Shown: one piece after another, positions 1 through 12,841 of the stretch
How the letters are laid out: each line of letters starts with the position of its first letter
How positions within the stretch are numbered: the stretch's first letter is position 1
DNA from: Elmis aenea
Taxonomy: Eukaryota; Arthropoda; Insecta; Coleoptera; Elmidae
DNA length: 64,000 nucleotides
Reading direction: 5' to 3'
Assembly (NCBI GenBank): GCA_947652605.1
Contig: OX393577.1
Location: 48,397,494-48,461,493 of the forward strand
The notes under the pieces: generated by a model
The model's database searches: none
What the model was told of the DNA's origin: nothing
Seen by the model: the letters and a program-made list of their open reading frames with translations, nothing else
Translations under genes and position numbers: made by a program

Positions 1-78
1 TATAATATTTTTAAAATGAGAACACATACGATAAAATGTCACGTATAGGTAATACGTTAAATTTTAACTTTTTGCCCT

Positions 79-475
79 CTAAAACTCGGGTGCGTGTTAT
101 ACGCGAGTACTAAAAATACGCCATTTTCGATATTTAACATGCTACATTGTGATGCATCAAGCTTGCGTATTATACACGATAGCCTTTTTCAAGTGAGATT
201 TTACGGTACATATTTAATAATCTGTTTTGGTGTAAATGGGAAAATAGAATCAAATAAAATTAATGCATTTGGCACTGAACCGTCTAAAACAAGGGTGCGT
301 CTTATACGCAAGTACTAAAATCATTTTTAATATCGAACATAACCTACATTGGGCAGCATCAAGCATGCGTATTATACAGAATATCGTATTTTATAAGGTA
401 GCGTGTTATAAGAGATATTACGGTAATTTAAAGCAAACCAGTGATATTAAGTTGAATTATATGCTTTTTTAAGTA
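79..475. repeat. Tandem duplication, two units of about 205 bp
   Basis: Two diverged direct copies start at 79 and 284, a period of 205 bp. Each begins with CTAAAAC, followed by a short inverted motif of the type GTGCGTSTTATACGCRAGTAC. Both then contain ATATTTAAC or ATATCGAAC, a CATCAAGC stretch and a TGCGTATTATACA motif. The second copy is somewhat diverged and fades before 475. It is satellite-like or a partial transposon repeat; no coding capacity is evident. Confidence 0.6.
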
Positions 476-566
476 ATAGGTAGGTACACATAAAATAATT
501 TCTCTCTTTTTAATGCAACATTTTCCGCCATTTAATAATACAGTATACGAGATTTGTACTCCTGTA

Positions 567-1151
567 CAGAGTGGTCCAAATTCGATGGGATTACATGGGT
601 ATCTCGCTTAATAGTCAAGATAGAGAAACGGTTAAATTACCAAAAATGTGTACTTTTTGGGGACAAACTCAGAACAGTTCTCAAATATATTCTATAATTT
701 CCGGTTTTCTTGTTGTTTTTTTTGTTTTCACAGCCTACTTTTTGTTTCTCATCTTTAAAAAAATTAAAAAACTTTTGTAACTTGCGTATTATTGAAAATA
801 AATACATCAACCCTTATATCTTTGGAAAGGGAAAAAAATAAGGAATTTAAATAGGTCATAGCTAACTATAGCTTTCATTTAAGAAAAAGTGAGTTTGTGT
901 CATTACGTTTTAACGGCGAGCGTAAAAGACTTTTTTAAGGACTATCAAAATTTACATAAAAAGAAGATATGACACATTATAAATATAACAAAAAAGTACT
1001 ATTTTCTTTAATAACTCAAAAACCAGAATATTTTTGAAAACTGTTCAGAGTTTGTCTCAAAAAACTGCACATTTTTGGTAATTTAACCGTTTCTCTATCT
1101 TGAATATTAAGCGAGTTGCCCATGTAATCCCATGGAATTTGGACCACCCTG
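567..1151. mobile_element. Family 1 foldback element, copy A (TA-flanked MITE)
   Basis: A 585-bp non-coding element with long terminal inverted repeats (about 130 bp). The left end reads CAGAGTGGTCCAAATTCGAT and the right end is its inverse, ending GGACCACCCTG. TA lies immediately outside both ends, as expected for Tc1/mariner-type insertion (inference). The same sequence recurs at 3410, 15622, 23517, 31528, 33930 and 58396. Short open frames inside it are by-products of the repeat. Confidence 0.85.
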
Positions 1152-3409
1152 TACACACAGGGTGTTTGACAAACCAAACGACCTAGGTGAAAGTGTATTT
1201 TCATTATCAAACAATGTTGATCCTAAGACGTGCGAATAAAAATAACATTTGAAGTAGAAAACATTTTACGAGATGCAAAAATTATGTATAACCGCATAAC
1301 AACAATTTTTAAAAATGTGCTTGTTTTTAAAAACGCATATTTTTATAATCTTTTTTGCACCTTGAAATGTATCTTCTTATTATTTGTGCGCGCCAAAGGT
1401 AAATATTGACTTTGTAGTTAGACTGCAAGTGTTAGAAGGGCTGGCAATTTTTAGCTTAATCACGATGTGCATTCCGCCCCCGTTTATTTTCAATTACCCG
1501 GCGGATGTGTTAACAAAGATTAGCATTTTATCGGAGCGTGTATGTGTTTGCTTTTCTCGCCAACGCTAATCGTTGCGCCAGTGGTCATAGGGCTACCGGA
1601 TTACGTCATAAATAAATATCTCGTCGGTTCTGAAGCAAAAAATACCTTTGCATATAGTACCGAACGCCTAGCGCTTTAACTACGGCAACTAGATTTGTTT
1701 TGAGATAACAACGGCGTGTGGGTTTGGTGCTATATGTATCGTCATAAATTTAAAATTGCGGTGATGAAGAAAAAAAAGGTAAACATGTTATCATAATTTT
1801 GGGACGCAAAAAGCGCATAATCTACTGAATATACTTGCGTGGGCTAATTATCATCATCACATGTTATCATCGTATCATTCAATAGGACACACATAAAGCT
1901 TCTCGCCTGTTTGGGCCGAACCTGTTTCTAAGAAAACTCCAATTAACCATCAAATGCAAAAAATTAAATCATCACAACCAATAAAATATGCAAAACTATT
2001 ATGCTAATTAACATAAGTCGGTTCTGATTGACATTTAATAAGTTCAAATCAGTTCGAATAATTGTCAACCAGTTGGTAATACTGTGGGAATGCATTTATT
2101 ACGAGTACTGCAGCATTTCTAAATATTTTTTCACTAAATGTGGTTATTTGATTTCCTTCCCAACATCAGGTTTATTTTCTTATATCGGTTTATATAAACC
2201 TGCAGTTAAATTTACAGCAGGTTTGAATTTTAACTCTGCTTCATCTTTAAAATAATTGCTGAAACAAGTCACGCTTTAGATTATAAAAGCTGAAGAACAC
2301 GATATTGCATTTTATTGAAAGAATTCAACATTTTTTAAAGTTTTCTTATATTTATGGCAGTATTTGAGATATTCGTGGGGTTTGGCCCTATCGATGGGAA
2401 TCTGCAGCTGGCCAATGAACGCTCTGGGGTGTCAAATTGAATCACTGATGTTTTATTGGGGTATTTTACCCGTGAATTAAATCACGAATCTGCACGTGGC
2501 ACATGCTGTGACTATCAGTTAAAACGGTTAGACAGTAACAATACATAAAAATACAAAATGTGGGATGGTTTAAAATGGCACTGTTTCATGTCGAATAGCA
2601 AGATTATTATGCAACAAAAAAGTTATTGATGGGTCGTATATTTTATAAAGCAATTTGTGCAGATGTTTAAAAATTATTGAGTTAACAAAAATTGACTCGT
2701 CTGGCCACCAAAATCAGGTTTAACCATTAAAATATCTAGTAAACTACGATTATTTTATGTAACTTTGCTTGTACAGTCTTTTAGTGCTAGCTACAAACTA
2801 AATCTCAACTTTTTAGTGCTTTGTTATGTAATTTTAGTTTTAACATTATGAATTGAGTGTAAACAGCATTATTTTGTATTTGCTAACATTTTGCCACTGT
2901 AATTTTTTTTAAATATTATTACTTATTAGGTATTGCATTGTTTTAAAATTGTTTAGTTTTCCTTATATTTAATTATTTGTAGGTACGTTTTACGATTTAC
3001 GATTTACAAATAAATAATTTTAATAGTTTTGTATGTAAACTGTTAATTAAATTTAGCGAGATAATAATGTCAACATTAAAGTTGGATTATAAAAAACACA
3101 ATTAGTAAAAATAAAAAATTTAATTTTTAAAGTTACTTTTGCAAGTTAATGAGTTCTCTATTAAATGTGTATATCACACTGTGAGCAGTAAGCAAAAGCA
3201 AATCTTAGCAATGCTGGTTACTTAACATCCTAACGAAACTGTAAAATACAATAGAAATAAAGAAAACTAAAATTTATAAGCAACACGAATCTAAATTTAT
3301 TTTGTTGGATTGTAAAATAAACTCTTTAATTTATTTGATTCATTTTAAAAGAAAAAATGTCTCAAAATGTAAACAACATATAGGTTACTTTAATAAAGAG
3401 AACAATGTA
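1152..3409. other. Non-coding stretch, otd upstream region
   Basis: No convincing gene. Most of it is AT-rich. About 1380-1700 is visibly more GC-rich and non-repetitive, and holds GGATTA (1598-1603) overlapping TTACGTCA. GGATTA is the classical site of K50 homeodomain proteins such as Otd itself, so this block is a candidate regulatory or conserved non-coding segment (inference only). Confidence 0.4.
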
Positions 3410-4049
3410 CACGGTGGTCCAAATTCGATGGGATTACATTGGTATCTCGCTTAATAGTCAAGACAGAGAAACGGTTAAATTACCAAAAATTTGCAGTTTT
3501 TTGGGTCAAACTCAAAACAGTTTTCAAAAATATTCTATCATTTTCGGTTTTCAAGTTATTTGAAAAAAAAGGTGTTTTTTTGTCATATTAACAACGTGTT
3601 ATATCTCCGTTATTGTTGTAAATATCGAAAAAGTTCATAAAGATTATTTTTAGATATTTTTATGTAGATTTTGACAGTACTAAAAAAAAAATTCGCCCGC
3701 CATTAAAAAGTTATGGCACAAACTAACCATTTTTTTAAATGGAAGCTATAGTTGACCATGACCTTTTTAAATCCCTTTTTTTTTTCTCACTCCAAATATA
3801 TTGGGGTTGATATATTTTTTTTCAATAATACGCAATTTAAAAAGGTTTTTAATTTTTTAAAGATTAAAAACAAACAGTAGGCTGTGAAAACAAACAAAAA
3901 ATACAAGAAAAACCGGACATGATAGAATATATTTGAGAACTGTTCTGAGTTTGTCCCAAAAAAGTACACATTTTTGTTAATTGGCCGTTTGTTTATCTTG
4001 ACTATTAAGCGGGATACCCATGTCATCCCATCGAATTTGGACCAACCTG
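3410..4049. mobile_element. Family 1 foldback element, copy B
   Basis: A 640-bp element flanked by TA. It starts CACGGTGGTCCAAATTCGAT and ends with the inverted TCGAATTTGGACCAACCTG. The interior shares the family blocks: a 'TATCTCCGTTATTGTTGTAA' segment and the 'GTTATGGCACAAACT' segment. An apparent 159-codon minus-strand frame (3787-4266) runs from the repeat arm into flanking DNA, and is not taken as a gene. Confidence 0.85.
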
Positions 4050-6042
4050 TACTAAAATACTTACTGGCGTTTTTTGTTTTGTAACTAAAATAGATATTAC
4101 AAAAAATCATGCATGGAAATATATTTTTTTGTTTATTGACAATTAATTTTAGAGATATACATCGGTTGAAACGTGTTAGGCAATCCTTAAAACGGATAAG
4201 AAAATTAATAATAGGCAAACAAATGCAAGTGGTTAAGAAAACAAACACAAAAAAATTCGGTTGCAAAAAGCTCTATTAAAACTTATCGAAGCAATCGGAC
4301 GTCGTTTCTATAGTAACAAAATCATGTTGCTTGGTTACCAAAAATTAATCATCCGTATGTTTTTGACGCAGCTTTGTAAAACCGGACAAAAGTATATGTT
4401 TTAAAAATCATCGCTCTGCATATTTAACTCACAAATTAATGGCATTTTTAGAGTAATCGAATTGTAAGACTCGTTTGACAATGACACAATTTGCACGTGA
4501 ACAATAATTATTTATTTTACATTTCTAAAAGCTAAACTTCCGAAATCAATTTGTCACTCTAACGTTGTTTGCTCAGAGCACGCAGGGTAGTACTGTTTGT
4601 TTTTTTAACGGTCCCAACCCCAGCTTGCTTACTCAAACTTCTCATTTGATACTATACTCAGTTCTATTTCAGCAGTTATCAAAAGCTGGGAAGTACTAGC
4701 TCTTGTTTTCATCCTACATTTTGGTAAATATTATTTTAAAATTTGCTTCGTTTTGATGCGCTTAATTAATCTTCTGCTTATGTCGTTCTTGAAGTTGTAC
4801 GTTAACACGTTTAATTAAACTATTTATATAAAGTTTGAGAACCACCTCGTTTACTCTGGCTTAGGCGTGGGATTTCCCACTTGTTCTGTACACCCTTAAT
4901 TCTGCAACACGTTTTAGGCACTTACTATGTATATGTATTTAAATTTTAATTAAATATAAAGTGCAAACTGTTTTCTTTCTCAATCCCCGATGTTTCTACT
5001 AAATTTACCTATGAAAGTATCAAATGTTTAAGCTTACGTATCAAACACATTTATCTTAAAATTGTATCCAGCAGACTAATTAATTGTATAGTGATATGAT
5101 GCACTAGTTATTATGAGAGTTATTTGAGAAATAATCTCTTATTATACCTATTACTTGCACTTTACTTCTGATTTTTGATACAGCGATAAGGAATGACCAA
5201 ACGTGACTATTGATTATTGGAAAACTCCGGGTGGCTAGATGTCAGTAACCTAAATTAGTTTTATTGTTAATACCTTTGCAGTGACAAGAGTCTACATTCT
5301 GCTAAATATGTTACAGGCGCGTTGATTTAAATATACCACTTTTTTACGTTTATTTAAATTCACACACTGCTTTCGTGGTGCAAAATTTGAGAAAGAATAA
5401 GTTTAATTTTTAATATAAACTAACAATTTAAAATAATAAGAGTAAGATATCGTTAACATTATGGTGTTAACAACTTAAAAGTTTAGTACACATGCAAAAA
5501 GTTTGGACGTATTTATTGTATTACCTATGTTATTGTTTATACGCTCAACTTAAAAATTTGCCAATTATAGTATTTTTATAGTTATTTTGTGTGCATTAAA
5601 ACATAAATAAATATCGCTAAAAATTATAAACGTTCTGTATAAAAGAAGTATTGTTGACGAAACAATCAATTAAATATTCTCATGCTATCAGGTACCTAAA
5701 TATTTATCTGCAATAAAGTAAATCAATTAATAAAAATTTAAATAATTAGAAACACTCCATTTTAATTTTTTTAAACAGCCAGCAAGCGAATTTAAAATAT
5801 GTATGTCAAGTTTATTCTAATTGCACTAATAGACATTTTAAATATTGTATGATATAATGCTTTTACGTAAAACAAAGGTAACTGAAGGCAAAATCAGTGA
5901 ATTTTTTATTATTTTATATGTTAATAAAACACAACTACAGTTCAATTAAATTATTATGTTATATTAATACAAATTGATTACTATTATATAATTATTTATC
6001 TCTTTAATTTGCACGACATTCCATTACAACAAAAAACCAAAT
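4050..6042. other. Non-coding stretch
   Basis: No gene or RNA gene recognised; very AT-rich. One perfect kappaB-type motif, GGGATTTCCC, sits at 4869-4878. Such sites are bound by Rel/Dorsal-family factors, but a single occurrence can be chance. Confidence 0.4.
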
Positions 6043-6050
6043 GCGAAAAT

Positions 6051-7354
6051 TTGGGTTTCTGTAACGGATAAATCCGAACCGCAAAAACGCGGTTTTCCAT
6101 GCTACAACGGAAATCGCAAAACCGCTTTGAAAACACGCGGTTTTCGGTTTTTTTTTTCAGAAAAAAAAATTGCTGAATATTTATTTTACTTGTGTGTGTG
6201 TGTACTAAATCATATGGCTAAATGTAACTAAAATTAAAAATGATATAAAAATCACCATATTAAACTAAAATGTTAGGTTTTGATTGCACTCGAAACGAAA
6301 CCACTAAATCACCAGAAACGCCACTAGATCTATTTCTTCCAGTTTCATTCTTAGAGTTTTGTATTGTCTCTAGTCTCTACCATTTACGTTAATTTTTAAA
6401 ATTAAAAGTTAAAGGAACTAAACGCAGAATACTTAGTCAAAAATGTAAATTTTCAATTAGGTATATTTAGACCGAAACAAAACTTTATAGCAGGTAAGTG
6501 CAGCAGTAAAAGCATTAAATTGATTCTAATATTTTCACTGCTTATAGGGTAATTAATTTCATTGTAAAAAAAAAGAATTTAGGCATAAGCAAAGATTTGT
6601 TAAAAAATATCAAAAAATGTATGAAAACTCGTGAAAATGTACAGAATTGTCCAAGTGCTTACTAGACCCTCTAAAAACTCCATCAAAATCGGCTACAAAT
6701 CTTTTTAATCGCCTGTACCTTACAATAAATATGATGAAAACTTTGTGATTGCGAGCAAGGAAGAAGAATTGAAAGATTGCCACGTACGAATAAAATATTG
6801 CTAAAAACAGAAATTCAAGAAGCAATTCAAGAGTATTAATAAAAAGTACTTCTAAACAAATAAATCGCTCTTCTCATTCCGTTAAGCAAGACTTCGCCAT
6901 ATTTAAAAAAAACTGGTGAGAAAAAAAAAATTAAATTTGTTGTATAAGGCTTTTTCTACTATCAAAGCTACATCCACGTACGCAAAGGAACATTTTCGAT
7001 AAGGGCAAATTTTTGCACAAAACTGCGTACGCGTTTAAGTGGTGAACACTTAAACAGTACAGTGTTTTTGATTTTTTTTAAATTTAAATGCAAACCTTAA
7101 GTAAGTATTGGTACATTGTAGTGCAAAAACGTAATGTTCTTGTAGTATATTTTAAATTTTTTAGTGTATGTATTTTAATAAACATTAGCATTTTCTTGCG
7201 TACATGCAAAAGGGGATTACTTTTTATATTAGTGTGTTGCAGTATGTTCTTGAAAATATCATTTTAATAGGTATTTTAAAAATAATTTTGGCACTGTTAA
7301 AAAATTCTTAAAAACCGAAACCGAAACGAAAACCGCGGGTTTTCAGAAACCCTA
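6051..7354. mobile_element. Non-autonomous hAT-like element with 8-bp target duplication
   Basis: A 1304-bp segment flanked by identical 8-bp direct repeats GCGAAAAT (6043-6050 and 7355-7362), the hallmark of hAT insertions. The ends are short inverted repeats: TTGGGTTTCTG on the left, CAGAAACCCTA on the right. Subterminal palindromic motifs AAACGCGGTTTT (left) and AAAACCGCGGGTTTT (right) occur at both ends. The interior has no recognisable transposase, so it is probably mobilised in trans. Confidence 0.75.
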
Positions 7355-7550
7355 GCGAAAATATTCTGAGAAAAAAAAAGTGAATAAATAAACACATGTA
7401 TTTAACAAATTAAACGGAAAATTCCCTTCACCTGTCAAATTTCCGTTTTCAACCAATCACTAATCTTAAATCTTTTAGAGACTACCAATAGGAGCAATAT
7501 GACACGGTAATAATTTTACATTCTTCTGCCAGGAGTTGATCCTCCTGTCA

Positions 7551-7710
7551 AATTTGCGTTTTCGACCAATAACAAACTCAGATTTCCTTTAAACGGCCAA
7601 TAAACATAATCATACACTGATCATTTACTTTTCGCAATTAACAGATTTTCATGCGTTTATTGGTCGTTTCTAAGAAATTTGAGTTTTTGATTGGTGGAAA
7701 ATATAAATTT
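7551..7710. repeat. Inverted repeat
   Basis: An imperfect inverted repeat. The left arm begins AATTTGCGTTTTCGACCAAT and the right arm contains ATTGGTGGAAAATATAAATTT, inverted. The inner parts GGCCAATAAACAT and ATGCGTTTATTGGTCG also pair. A partial extra copy of the left arm lies near 7430-7470 (CTGTCAAATTTCCGTTTTC). Probably a degraded foldback transposon. Confidence 0.45.
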
Positions 7711-10700
7711 GGAGAGCGAATAAGGTATTTTGGTCTTGATAATTTTTTGACAGATGTCGGCGACCAATAACGTTACTTTAATATAGATTAAACCACACCC
7801 CTGACACACCACTCTGACAGTACTTGTAAAATTTGACATAACAGATTATGTATGTACCTAAATACTATTTGGTTCATTAATTTTTATTAAAATATAATTC
7901 TTGAATTAAAAATTAGTTATAAATGATCTATTAATAATAACAATCGCAGTAAGTAGTACCGCTTGTGTATGTTCTGTGGTAGTACCTATGTATACTTTAA
8001 TTTATCTAAATTAAACAACATTTTAATTTGACAGATAGGTTAGGTGAAGGAAATTTTCTGACAAAATATAACTCGTGCATTGCAAATATCTATCATTTTT
8101 GATAAATCTTCACTCATGCAAGTTGAAGCAGAATAAAATAACTTATAGACTTATAGATTCAAACATCTAAATAGTTATAATAAATACAATACAAGATAAC
8201 GGCATTTGCAGTTAGGCCAGTCGTAAAAGCGTTCCAATAACGGCTAATACTGGGCAATACATTTATTAGTACATAGTTCACGCATGCGAATAAAACAGTT
8301 CATGGATTGGTTTTAAACGGTTTGTTTGAACAAACCTTATGTCTCAATATATGGTCGTCATACGTTTCTGGAAAGTTAACCGTAAAGCAAAATGCTGTAC
8401 TTATAAAGAATTCATTATTTTTATATAAAGCCATTTAAACACATTTAATAGAACCCGTTCCAATTTCATAAATAAATTTAGAAAACCAGGTGTTTGGTTA
8501 AAATGCATTTTTTTTGTGTAGAAAATCAAGCATACTACGTTTCTCCATATCCTCCCAAGTTCATTTGCTAGGTTCTTTATATTTTGTCAATTTCGGTAAG
8601 AGAATCAACTTCAGATTCATTAGTTATAAGTTATAACGCATTCTGGCCATATTTGTTTTTCACGCATGGTTCTTGTGGTTGATTCAACTCCTTCCATGAT
8701 TCACTAATGTTGTTCACAGCATCTTTGGTGATGTATTTTGGCCAAGTCCGACCTTTTTGGCTATATATCGTAAAACATTAGGCCGTAAATCGAGACAATA
8801 ATACGAAAAAATCGTTTTAACGAAAAACGAGGTATGAGTGTACAGTGTACACATCTTAAAACTGTACGTCTGATCGCTTTAATTATACTGTACTCGAAAC
8901 GAAGTAAAGATACCGTTGATGAAGTAAAACATTTCTGCGTACAAAATTTATTTTATAAATGTTAAAATGCACCATTTTTTGTATCCGTGACTTAAAAAGC
9001 TCAAACTTTTTGTTGAACGATACAAAACAGACGGTTTAGCGACGATTTAACATATTAATTATATTTATAAAAAGTTTGTGATGGTCTTACAATCCCAATT
9101 TAGTAGCTACGCGATACAAGTAACAATATTCGACCCTGTGCTTTGAAGATGACAAGTTGGGTTCGGACCCGGTTGCTTGTTTGTTAATCCGCTTTAGTGT
9201 GTCGCGGCTGCAGCCAGCGATAAAGACATGCTACACACCCAGCAGCTATCTTTATATTCACACACAATACGGCCGGAATGACTCGGATATATATGTATGT
9301 ATTGTATGTACGCTGTACGGGCCAAGCTAACTACTATTAGTATTATTGAAGACTAAAGTCAAGCAAATCCTTTGTATGAAAATTAAGGAGTGCTTACTGA
9401 ACTACTGTTTTAGTTATCGTTCAATGTCGCCGTATAATCGACATCGAAACTACCGCTTGTAATTTGTAATGTTACGAAATCGATATGCAATGCATCGATT
9501 GTAAATGCGAAAGTAGCTTCGATACTTGTATATAAACTTAATTAAATAATTTATGTTACAGTTTATGGCAGGTGTAGCCAACTAAGTCTTGGCCATATAA
9601 TTTTATAGCAACATTAAAATATCCATTTTTGTTCGACACACCATCATTTAACGCACTGACACTTAAAAAAAATTAGACTTATGGTCTAATGCCGGATGCT
9701 CTTTCAATGCCATCAATAACACCACGTGAATTTTATGTTTAATTATCGGTAGTGTCCAGGCTCAGAGAGGGTGGGGGGTGGGGCAAAAGGTGTAGGGGCT
9801 CCGGGTCTTACAATTTTAGGGCTGCCTCTTAAAAGTTTAGGGGCTTCACAATTCGATCTGTGAAAAACCGTACGAATTTCAAAAAAGCGGGAGATCAGTG
9901 TTAACCGGGACAGATTTTAAAATAATTCAAGAAAGCAAGGATAATTTTTTTAGCCACACTGCCCCGGTTTCTTTGAAAGGACCTAGTAGTAAATCTGCAA
10001 ATGTTTTACTTACGTTTTTAGCCAAGTAGCGACTTTAAACAAATAACCCACCCGTGAGTAGGTAGATAATAGACCTATTACTATTACTGATAATCAAAAA
10101 TAATTCCTAGCATCACGCCACGGGCTAATACGACGGCCTTACCAACTGATGACCGTTGGGTTAAGTAAGTACGGCACTGTACATGTTTGTTCCTTGTGAC
10201 AATTCGTATTACCTACTTTTATTTTTATTATTTTAATATAGCTCTTGATAGCTTAATAAAATGGTTACATATATGCACGTTTTTGAATGACACAGTACTA
10301 GAGTAATTATCGCTCTCTATAAGAAAAAAAAAACACAAACTTCTTTATTTTTTAACTGCCTGTACAATGTACATTTCTCGGTGATTGGTTGGTAGACAAT
10401 CTGGGACTACCGTCTAAAAAGTGAAGTCCTAGGTGCTAAACATGTAGTTGCACATGGGTCCTTACAAGTCTTACAAGTAGTGTGTCCCAGTCATAATGCA
10501 TAGATTTATCAACAAATTGTTGATATACATATAAAACACCCAGACAATGATTCGCAGTGATGACAATAGTATTTTTTAGTTATTTTGTTTTACTAAATCT
10601 GAATTCTCTAATAATTGAACCTTTTTAAAAAATGATCCAAGTTTTTTTCATGTGATTCGTTTAAAAAGTAAATAGAATAATTTTAAAGTAAAATAAAACA

Positions 10701-11118
10701 TTAGTGCTAGGCAGGGCAGCAATCGGTGGAGCCCAAAAATTTTTAAGGACTCTGCAAAACTTGCTTCAGCAATGTAGGTATCGTACATGTGCTCTATTTT
10801 TCTTTTTACTCAGAAATATTATTTTATTTAAAAAAAAATAGTTTTGAACCACAATTTTTTTTATGACTGTAAATTTTGAAAATATTCTAAGCATTTTGAT
10901 GCGTATACCCTCCCTAACTGATTTGTGAAATTGCCTTATGGTTCAAAACATGCTAACGCAGAGTTGAGCAGACTTGTTCAATTTTACTGTAATAGATACA
11001 ATGCTGATCAGTAATATCTGCTTTTTGTTGAAAAGGATCAGTTTATATTCTTTAGCATTACAAATTGACATTTAACAGGAAACATTTTTTATTTATCGTA
11101 GCAAAGTCCTCTTTTATA
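7711..11118. other. Non-coding stretch upstream of otd
   Basis: No gene found. A comparatively GC-rich, non-repetitive block at about 9135-9310 contains TTAATCC (9184-9190), a strong consensus for K50 homeodomains. Around 9740-9850 is a G-rich stretch of unclear origin. Nothing else is supported. Confidence 0.4.
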
Positions 11119-11813
11119 CGAGGCTCGTCCACAAAGTAAGTTTCCCTGGGGCCGTTTATAGAAACAAAACACAATTTCATGGAAATATTTATTACAACAG
11201 ATACAACAAGTGTTCAGCTATTTTTCAACATATTCACCACCGGAATTGAGACATTTGTCATACCGTGGGATCAACTTTTGAATACATGTGTCGTAGAAGT
11301 CTGCCGCCTGCAATTGGAACCACTGTGTGACAACCATCTCCGCCTCTATGTCATTCTCAAAACGCTAACGCTGACCGGACAGGAATTTCTTGAGATGTAG
11401 GAAAAGATGGAAATCACTGGGAGCGAGGTCCGGACTACAGCTCCCAGCTGAACTCCTGCTGTCCGTCGAGCCGTGTGCGGCATAGCGTTATCGTGCAGGA
11501 AGACATACCGGCACTAAGCATCCCGCGCCGCTTGTTCCGAATGGCCCGTCGCAATTTCTGCCGCAGTAACGTTCAGCATTCACCATCGTCTCTTCTCTGG
11601 TCAGGAAGTCGACGTGGAGAACGGGAGTTGTCGGCGGGAGCTGGAATAAGAGCCTCCATCTGCGACGATGCTGCTGTGAGAACGCGTGAAGTACTGTTAG
11701 TGCATGCGCCATGCTACATCATTGCTTTATCACGTACGCGCAGTCGCTTCGCGCAATATAAGGTTTGCTAGCTGTGGGACGAGTGGGAAACTTACTTTGT
11801 GGACATGCCTCGT
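11119..11813 (-). pseudogene. Decayed mariner transposon with remnant transposase
   Basis: A 695-bp element bounded by TA and by inverted repeats of about 29 bp: CGAGGCTCGTCCACAAAGTA on the left and the inverted TACTTTGTGGACATGCCTCG on the right. The minus strand encodes scattered pieces of an IS630/Tc1-mariner transposase. One piece is KLRRAIRNKRRGM. Another is FLHDNAMPHTARRTA, holding the second catalytic Asp of DD34D. A third is SPDLAPSDFHLFLHLKKF, with the third Asp, followed by GQRFEND..., IQKLIPRYDKCLNSGGEYVEK and a stop at 11218-11220. The pieces are in different frames, and the N-terminal DNA-binding domain and first catalytic Asp are missing. It cannot make active transposase. It lies about 1 kb upstream of the otd homeobox exon. 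Confidence 0.88.
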
Positions 11814-12841
11814 ATTTAGGTATACATATTAATATTATTAATATAACTTATAGTAAAAGGTAAATATTAAGTGGCCAAAATATACTATAATTGGTATAAC
11901 AACACTTTAAAATAATAAAGACAACAGTTATTCTGTATCAAATCTTCTATAGTATCCATTTTTGAGTAATGAATAAATATAAACGCGGGTACATTACATA
12001 AAGTCTTGTGCAATGATTTTTTTTGTTTTATATAAATTAATAAAACAATTGGACTTGACATTATTACGGAGATCGAAGATTAAATAGCTATATAAACAAA
12101 ATTAATCTTATTAAACCCACACGAGAATATATCAATAAAGAGTTTTTTAAAACTATTTTTTACAGCAATTTTACTAAAGCAGAGTATCTATTATTCGATT
12201 ACAGGATACTTTAGTTAAATACCTAATAACTATGACATAAAGTTAGAGATTGAATATAGACCGTGTTCCCGAATGGGAGTAATCAAAATAATCCCGATAA
12301 GGTGGCAATAACAAGCTCGAAATATTATACTTCCAAAAATATCTTAGGATATTTTACATTTTATATAAGTAAGAGCACAGATTTGGCTGCTAACATCACT
12401 CGAAATTTATTTAATGCTCTAAATGTGCTTGCGCCCAATTTCTTTTAACCAAACTCTGGCAGCCAGTAAGGAATGCATATAGTAAACGTGTTTTAAACTG
12501 CGCTGTAAGAGAGGAAAGTCCCGATGATTTGTTAACTGGATTTTTTTAACCGGCCGTTGTAGCAGCTACTGGATACAAATTCGGATGCAAATTAACGAAT
12601 TTATGTCACAGCTTCTGATAAATGGGTTATTTGGGTTTAAAATTAGAGGTCTGGTATAAGCCAGGTGTAAGTTTTTATTTTTTAGTCGGGCCGTGTTGAT
12701 AAAAAATAATTCTCAGTGTGAGCGCTTTGAATTCGAGACCACGGAAATAGTTGCGGTAATTATTATTAACTCTCGACAATTTATATTAGTTCTTAAATGT
12801 ATTGACTGAATTATAATGCGCAGCTTTCTCATTTTTCGCAG
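11814..12841. other. otd: Intron or upstream DNA ending in the splice acceptor of the homeobox exon
   Basis: No coding sequence recognised. The stretch ends in a pyrimidine-rich tract and TTTTTCGCAG, whose AG (12840-12841) is the acceptor for the homeobox exon. The exon before this intron, with the start codon, was not found within the window. Confidence 0.55.

Noticed and set aside
3787..4266. 159-codon minus-strand frame
   Set aside because: Crosses a family 1 arm into flanking DNA; Phe/Ile/Lys-rich with no motif.
11475..11771. 98-codon + strand frame in the mariner remnant
   Set aside because: The opposite strand encodes recognisable transposase fragments; the plus frame is its shadow.
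1..12841. Search for the N-terminal otd exon (start Met and a segment ending before GVNPRK)
   Set aside because: No frame ending at a good donor in the right phase with Otd-like sequence was recognised; it probably lies outside the window.
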